64,000 nt of DNA from Luteipulveratus mongoliensis. GTDB taxonomy: Bacteria > Actinomycetota > Actinomycetes > Actinomycetales > Dermatophilaceae. Where the stretch lies: contig NZ_CP011112.1 of NCBI RefSeq assembly GCF_001190945.1, positions 2,356,001 through 2,420,000 of the forward strand, in the 5' to 3' direction. This document shows, one piece after another, positions 60,134 to 64,000 of this stretch. The position numbers were made by a program, and so were the translations under genes. Position 1 is the first letter of the stretch; every line of letters begins with the position of its first letter. The notes beneath the pieces are model-generated. The model was not told where the DNA came from and did no database searches. It was given only the letters and a program-made list of their open reading frames with translations.

Positions 60134-62050
60134 GTGAGTGATCTGCAACCCCTCGCCCTGCCAGCTGCTGCCGATGCCCTGGACTGGTTGACCCGTCGGT
60201 GCGACGGAGAGCTGGGCCGGGCCCGACAGCTGGTCGATGACCTCAAGAGCAGCCCGCCGGCCGAGGCACTCGACGTGCTGCGCCGCTGGAACGACGTCGC
60301 CATCGCGATGGCGAATGCCAGCTCGGTGTCGTCCCTGATGGCGGAGGTCCACCCGCAGCAGCCCGTGCGCGAGGCGGCTGAGGCAGCCATGCAGCGTGTC
60401 GATGCCTACTCGACCGATCTCGGCCTGGATCGCGACCTCTTCGACATCATCAGCGGCGTCTCGCGTGACGGGCTGGATGCGGCGGCAACTCGGGTCCTGG
60501 ACCACGCGCTGCGCGACTTCCGGCGCTCCGGCGTGGATCGTGACGAGGGTGTCCGGGCTCGCCTCAAGGAGCTGGCCGAGCAAGAGCTGTTGACGGGCCA
60601 GGAGTTCGGCCGCAACATCCGCGAGGACGTCCGCACGATCAGCGTCACACCCGAGCAGCTCGACGGCATGCCGCAGGACTGGCTCGATGCTCACCCGGTC
60701 GGCGAGGACGGCCAGGCGACGGTCACCAGCGACTACCCCGACTCGGTGCCCGTGCGCACGTTCGCGACAGACCGTACGACCCGTGAGGCTATGGCCAAGG
60801 CGTCACTGAATGTCGGCTGGCCGGCCAATGACGCCGTGCTGCAGCGGTTGTTCGCGTTGCGCGCCGAGCACGCCTCGATCCTGGGCTACGGCTCCTGGGC
60901 CGACTTCGACGCCGAGGTCAAGATGATCGGGCAGGGCTCGGCGATCAAGGAGTTCATCGACCGCATCACCGAGCTGTCCGGTGACAGTGCCGAGCGCGAC
61001 AAGGCGGTCCTGCTCACCCGCAAGCAGCAGGACATCCCGGACGCCACGGACGTCATCTCTCCCGATGTGCAGTACTACTCCGAGGTCGTACGCCGTGAGC
61101 AGCACTCCGTCGACGGCCAGCTGGTCCGCACCTACCTCGACTTCGGGCGGGTGCGTCAGGGTCTGCTGGATGTCACCGGGCGCCTGTTCGGCCTGAGCTG
61201 GCGACCGGCCGAGGACGCAGCGGTGTGGGACAAGGACGTGACGGCGTACGACGTCCTGCGCGACGGTGCACGGATCGGCCGGATCTACCTCGACCTGCAC
61301 CCGCGGGAGGGCAAGTACAAGCACGCTGCGCAGTTCGACATGGTCCGTGGCGTCCGCGGTGCTCAGCTGCCCGAGGGTGTGCTGGTCTGCAACTTCAACC
61401 GCGGTCTGATGGAGCACGACGAGGTCGTCACGCTGTTCCACGAGTTCGGTCACCTGATCCACCACGTGCTCGCCGGCGACCAGCAGTGGGTCGGCTTCTC
61501 CGGTGTCGCGACCGAGTGGGACTTCGTCGAGGCACCGAGCCAGATGCTGGAGGAGTGGGCCTGGGACGCAGACGTGCTCGCGACCTTCGCCACCAACGCG
61601 GCCGGCGAGACGATCCCCGCCGACCTGGTGCACCGGATGCGCGAGGCGGACGACTTCGGCAAGGGTTTCCAGGCGCGTACGCAGATGTTCTACGCGGCGT
61701 TGAGCCTGGACTTCCACACGGCGCGGCACGAGGACCTGACGGCGCGCGTCGAGCAGCTGCAGAGCGACTACTCGGTCTTTCCCTACCTGCCCGACACACA
61801 CATGCACACCGCGTTCGGGCACCTCGACGGCTACAGTTCGGGCTACTACACCTACATGTGGTCGCTGGTGATCGCCAAGGACATGTTCTCGGCGTTCGAC
61901 CGCCGAGACCTGTTCGCACCGGCCGCCGCTCAGCGTTATCGCGACCGGGTTCTCGTCCCGGGCGGCTCGCGTGATGCGGCGGTTCTGGTGTCCAACTTCC
62001 TGGGCCGCGCGTACACCTTCGACGCGTACGCCGCCTGGCTCGCCGAGTAA
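60134..62050 (+). CDS. M3 family zinc metallopeptidase
   Basis: This 638-residue peptidase is of the thimet/oligopeptidase F/Dcp group. The zinc motif HEFGH is at 436-440, with the third ligand in VEAPSQMLEEW about 27 residues later. The C-terminal GHLDGYSSGYYTYMWSLVIAKDMFSAF is the substrate-binding part. It has no signal peptide, so it likely degrades peptides in the cytosol. The GTG at 60134 is used. Confidence 0.92.
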   Translation: MSDLQPLALPAAADALDWLTRRCDGELGRARQLVDDLKSSPPAEALDVLRRWNDVAIAMANASSVSSLMAEVHPQQPVREAAEAAMQRVDAYSTDLGLDRDLFDIISGVSRDGLDAAATRVLDHALRDFRRSGVDRDEGVRARLKELAEQELLTGQEFGRNIREDVRTISVTPEQLDGMPQDWLDAHPVGEDGQATVTSDYPDSVPVRTFATDRTTREAMAKASLNVGWPANDAVLQRLFALRAEHASILGYGSWADFDAEVKMIGQGSAIKEFIDRITELSGDSAERDKAVLLTRKQQDIPDATDVISPDVQYYSEVVRREQHSVDGQLVRTYLDFGRVRQGLLDVTGRLFGLSWRPAEDAAVWDKDVTAYDVLRDGARIGRIYLDLHPREGKYKHAAQFDMVRGVRGAQLPEGVLVCNFNRGLMEHDEVVTLFHEFGHLIHHVLAGDQQWVGFSGVATEWDFVEAPSQMLEEWAWDADVLATFATNAAGETIPADLVHRMREADDFGKGFQARTQMFYAALSLDFHTARHEDLTARVEQLQSDYSVFPYLPDTHMHTAFGHLDGYSSGYYTYMWSLVIAKDMFSAFDRRDLFAPAAAQRYRDRVLVPGGSRDAAVLVSNFLGRAYTFDAYAAWLAE

Positions 62051-62074
62051 CCCGACGATCGTTCGGGTCGATCG

Positions 62075-63592
62075 TCAGGTCACGGTGAAGTGGACCATCA
62101 TCGCCATGTCCTCGTGCTCGAGGTTGTGGCAGTGCATGACGTAGCGGCCTCGGTAGCCCTCGACCTGGACGAGCACCTCGACCGCGTCGCCGGGCACCAC
62201 ATCGATGGTGTCCTTCCAGCCGAGCTCGGGCTTGCCATACAGCTGCATCCGCACCATGTGGGGGTGTACGGGGTGATGGACGTCGCTGCTGATGCGCCAG
62301 CGCTCGACCGTGCCGAGGCGGGGCCGAGCGATGTCCTTGCCGTCCGCGAACGTGATGCCGTTGACCGACCACTCACCATGAGGATGCCCGTCAGTCGCCT
62401 TGCCGAGTGCGAAGTGCAGGTCGCGGGTCACCATTGACGCCGTCTCACGCAAAGGTTCGACGGTCGACAGCCGTGCGGGAATCCTGCTGTCGTCCTTGGC
62501 TTTTCGCGCGATCTGGAACTGCATGACCTGGCCTGCACCGCCTGACCCGAAGCCGTTGCGCATCGTGACGCGAGTGCCGACCGGGACGGTCGAGAAGTCG
62601 ACCACGACATCGACGCGCTCCGCGGGGGCGAGGGTCAGGGAGCGCTCGCGCTGAGGAGCCGGCAGCAGCCCCTGGTCGGTGCCGACCTGCACCAGGTCGA
62701 CGCCGTGATCCATCGAGATGCTGAAGCGGCGCGCGTTGGAGGCGTTGAGCACGCGGAAGCGGTAGCGCGCCTGGTCGACCTGCATGAGAGGCCACGGCCG
62801 TCCGTTGACGAGCACCACGTCGCCCAGCACGCCACCGAGATAGCTGTCGCGTACGCCGTGCGCCTTCTGGTTGGCCGACAGCGCCGGATAGCTCAGCTCA
62901 CCGTCAGGGCCGAACGCGCGGTCGCAGATGATCAGCGGTACGTCGCGCTCGCCGCGGGGGAGCGGCAGTGCGTCGTCCTCGTCGTCATGGACGAGGAACA
63001 TCCCGGCCAACCCGGCGTAGACGTTGGGACCGGTGAAGTCCATGGTGTGGTCGTGGTACCAGAGCGGCGCTGCGCGTTGCCGCAGCGGATAGGTGTAGGT
63101 CCGCTCGCCGATCACGGTCCGGGCGGCCAGGCCGCCGTGCAGCTGACGTCGGGCAGCGGGATTCCGCGGCTGGACCAGGTCGGTCGGGTAGCCGTCCTCA
63201 GTCGACGGGGTGACGCCGCCGTGCAGGTGCATGACGGTGGGCACGGGGAGGTCGTTGCGCAGTCGTACGGTCGTCTGCTGGCCGGCGCGCGCCGTGATGG
63301 TCGGACCAGGGAACGTGCCGTCGTAGCCCAGGATTCGGGTCTTGCGCCCGGGCAGGATCTCGACGTCGGCGGGGCGCGCAACCAGCTCGTACGCCGGTGC
63401 GCCGTGTTGGGTGGACCGCGCGGCCGGTGGCCGGGTGAACGGCACGGTGTAGGGCTGGGGGAGCGGAGCGCTGCTCTTCAGGACGGTGCCGGTCGAGCCG
63501 GTCTGCTCGCCACACGCCGCCAGGCCGGGGACGAGTGCGAGCGCACCGCCTCCGAGAATCAGGGCGCGTCTGCTCACCTGCGGGCCGGTCAT
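62075..63592 (-). CDS. Tat-exported multicopper oxidase lipoprotein
   Basis: This 505-residue enzyme has a twin-arginine signal (VSRRALILGGGALALVPGLAAC) with a possible lipobox Cys27. All copper motifs are present: HLHGG (122-126), WYHDHTM (178-184), HPVHPHM, and HCHNLEHEDMAMM near the C-terminus, with Met as the type 1 axial ligand. It resembles CueO-like or spore-coat-laccase-like cuprous/phenol oxidases. It overlaps the upstream small membrane-protein gene by four bases (ATGA). Confidence 0.92.
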   Translation of the reverse strand: MTGPQVSRRALILGGGALALVPGLAACGEQTGSTGTVLKSSAPLPQPYTVPFTRPPAARSTQHGAPAYELVARPADVEILPGRKTRILGYDGTFPGPTITARAGQQTTVRLRNDLPVPTVMHLHGGVTPSTEDGYPTDLVQPRNPAARRQLHGGLAARTVIGERTYTYPLRQRAAPLWYHDHTMDFTGPNVYAGLAGMFLVHDDEDDALPLPRGERDVPLIICDRAFGPDGELSYPALSANQKAHGVRDSYLGGVLGDVVLVNGRPWPLMQVDQARYRFRVLNASNARRFSISMDHGVDLVQVGTDQGLLPAPQRERSLTLAPAERVDVVVDFSTVPVGTRVTMRNGFGSGGAGQVMQFQIARKAKDDSRIPARLSTVEPLRETASMVTRDLHFALGKATDGHPHGEWSVNGITFADGKDIARPRLGTVERWRISSDVHHPVHPHMVRMQLYGKPELGWKDTIDVVPGDAVEVLVQVEGYRGRYVMHCHNLEHEDMAMMVHFTVT

Positions 63593-63993
63593 CGGACGGG
63601 CTCCACCGGAGTGCGGGGCCGCCAGGACATCCGGGCCCGTCCGGGACGGCAGGCCCACACGACGAGCGCGACGGAACCGGCCACGATGGCGACTCCGAGC
63701 GGGATGTGCACCGAGGTCGTACGGGTGTAGCCCATGGCGAGCTGAGCCGGGATCAGCACGAACATGGCGGCCGACCAGATCAGGGGCTGGAGGCCCAGCC
63801 GCCCTGGTCGCCACACCAGGACTCCGGCGACGAGCAGGAGTGTGGCCGACAGCATCGCGATGCCACCGACTGCCGCGTGCGCGGACAACGACCCGAAGTC
63901 GCCCTCGAGGAAGCGTCCGATGAGGATCGGTTGCGCCACCATCAGCAGCGCGTGCAGCACACTGACGACGCGGTAGATCCAGAGGGTGGTCAT
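63589..63993 (-). CDS. Four-helix membrane protein of unknown function
   Basis: This 134-residue protein has four membrane segments at about 8-28, 40-60, 72-92 and 96-116, with a basic C-terminus. The ATG at 63993 is complete within the window, seven bases from the right edge. It is coupled by ATGA overlap to the multicopper oxidase gene, so it may assist copper handling or electron transfer at the membrane. I recognise no named family. Confidence 0.75.
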   Translation of the reverse strand: MTTLWIYRVVSVLHALLMVAQPILIGRFLEGDFGSLSAHAAVGGIAMLSATLLLVAGVLVWRPGRLGLQPLIWSAAMFVLIPAQLAMGYTRTTSVHIPLGVAIVAGSVALVVWACRPGRARMSWRPRTPVEPVR

Positions 63994-64000
63994 GGTCTGC

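Overview
The window is high-GC DNA with densely packed genes, many GTG starts (and one TTG), ATGA/GTGA start-stop overlaps and AGGAGG-type ribosome binding sites. The gene content is actinobacterial: a HU protein with a Lys/Ala/Pro tail, cofC for coenzyme F420, DUF2017 beside clpS, DUF3515, DUF177-rpmF-rnc-mutM, a 13E12-type HNH protein and snapalysins. A member of Micrococcales (Dermacoccaceae or Intrasporangiaceae-like) or a near relative is my best guess. The sequence alone does not fix the genus. There are 71 genes (69 protein-coding, 2 tRNA), one of them cut by the left edge. I see no prophage, insertion sequence, CRISPR array or rRNA.

Positions 1-14,565 are mostly accessory and catabolic. 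In order they hold a 13E12 HNH protein, a TetR/DUF4873/AurF-like diiron oxygenase unit, RDD and LOG proteins, a VOC/AraC divergent pair, PPK2, an MFS exporter, a TetR-controlled membrane-anchored serine hydrolase, and a homogentisate (tyrosine/phenylalanine) degradation locus (fahA, a conserved gene of unknown function, divergent hmgA). Positions 14,684-25,075 hold a secreted 5'-nucleotidase, ribokinase, nicotinamidase, a NarL-type two-component system followed by an ABC exporter, and a TetR repressor divergent from a HelD-like RNA-polymerase-recycling ATPase with a palindrome between them.

Positions 25,054-43,360 are largely housekeeping: nicotinate phosphoribosyltransferase facing clpS-DUF2017, an O-methyltransferase, gltX with an HAD hydrolase, and tRNA-Gln and tRNA-Glu. 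An odd small Ser/Gly/Ile/Leu-repeat protein lies opposite a DUF3995 gene. Then come a MerR/DUF4188 pair, an NdgR-type IclR regulator divergent from leuCD, HU, cofC with a cold-shock-like gene, plsC-gpsA, a shortened cystathionine gamma-synthase-like gene, ddl, DUF3515 and a stand-alone Lrp effector domain. From 43,473 the conserved actinobacterial backbone thiL / rpmB / DAK2 kinase / recG / rsmD / coaD / DUF177 / rpmF / rnc / mutM runs to 60,088. Two insertions interrupt it: a block at 44,541-50,012 (sodium:solute symporter plus small partner, two secreted snapalysins around a flavodoxin-like gene, a methyltransferase) and an unrecognised gene between rsmD and coaD. The window ends with an M3 peptidase, a Tat-exported multicopper oxidase and a small membrane protein.

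Several intergenic regions hold unusually long inverted repeats (20,010-20,091; 21,964-22,021; 27,443-27,553; 55,964-56,015). The best candidates for undescribed biology are the unknown gene in the homogentisate operon, the GSxLSIGS-repeat protein, the TetR-HelD unit and these palindromes. The flavodoxin gene near 47,610 carries what looks like a one-base insertion.
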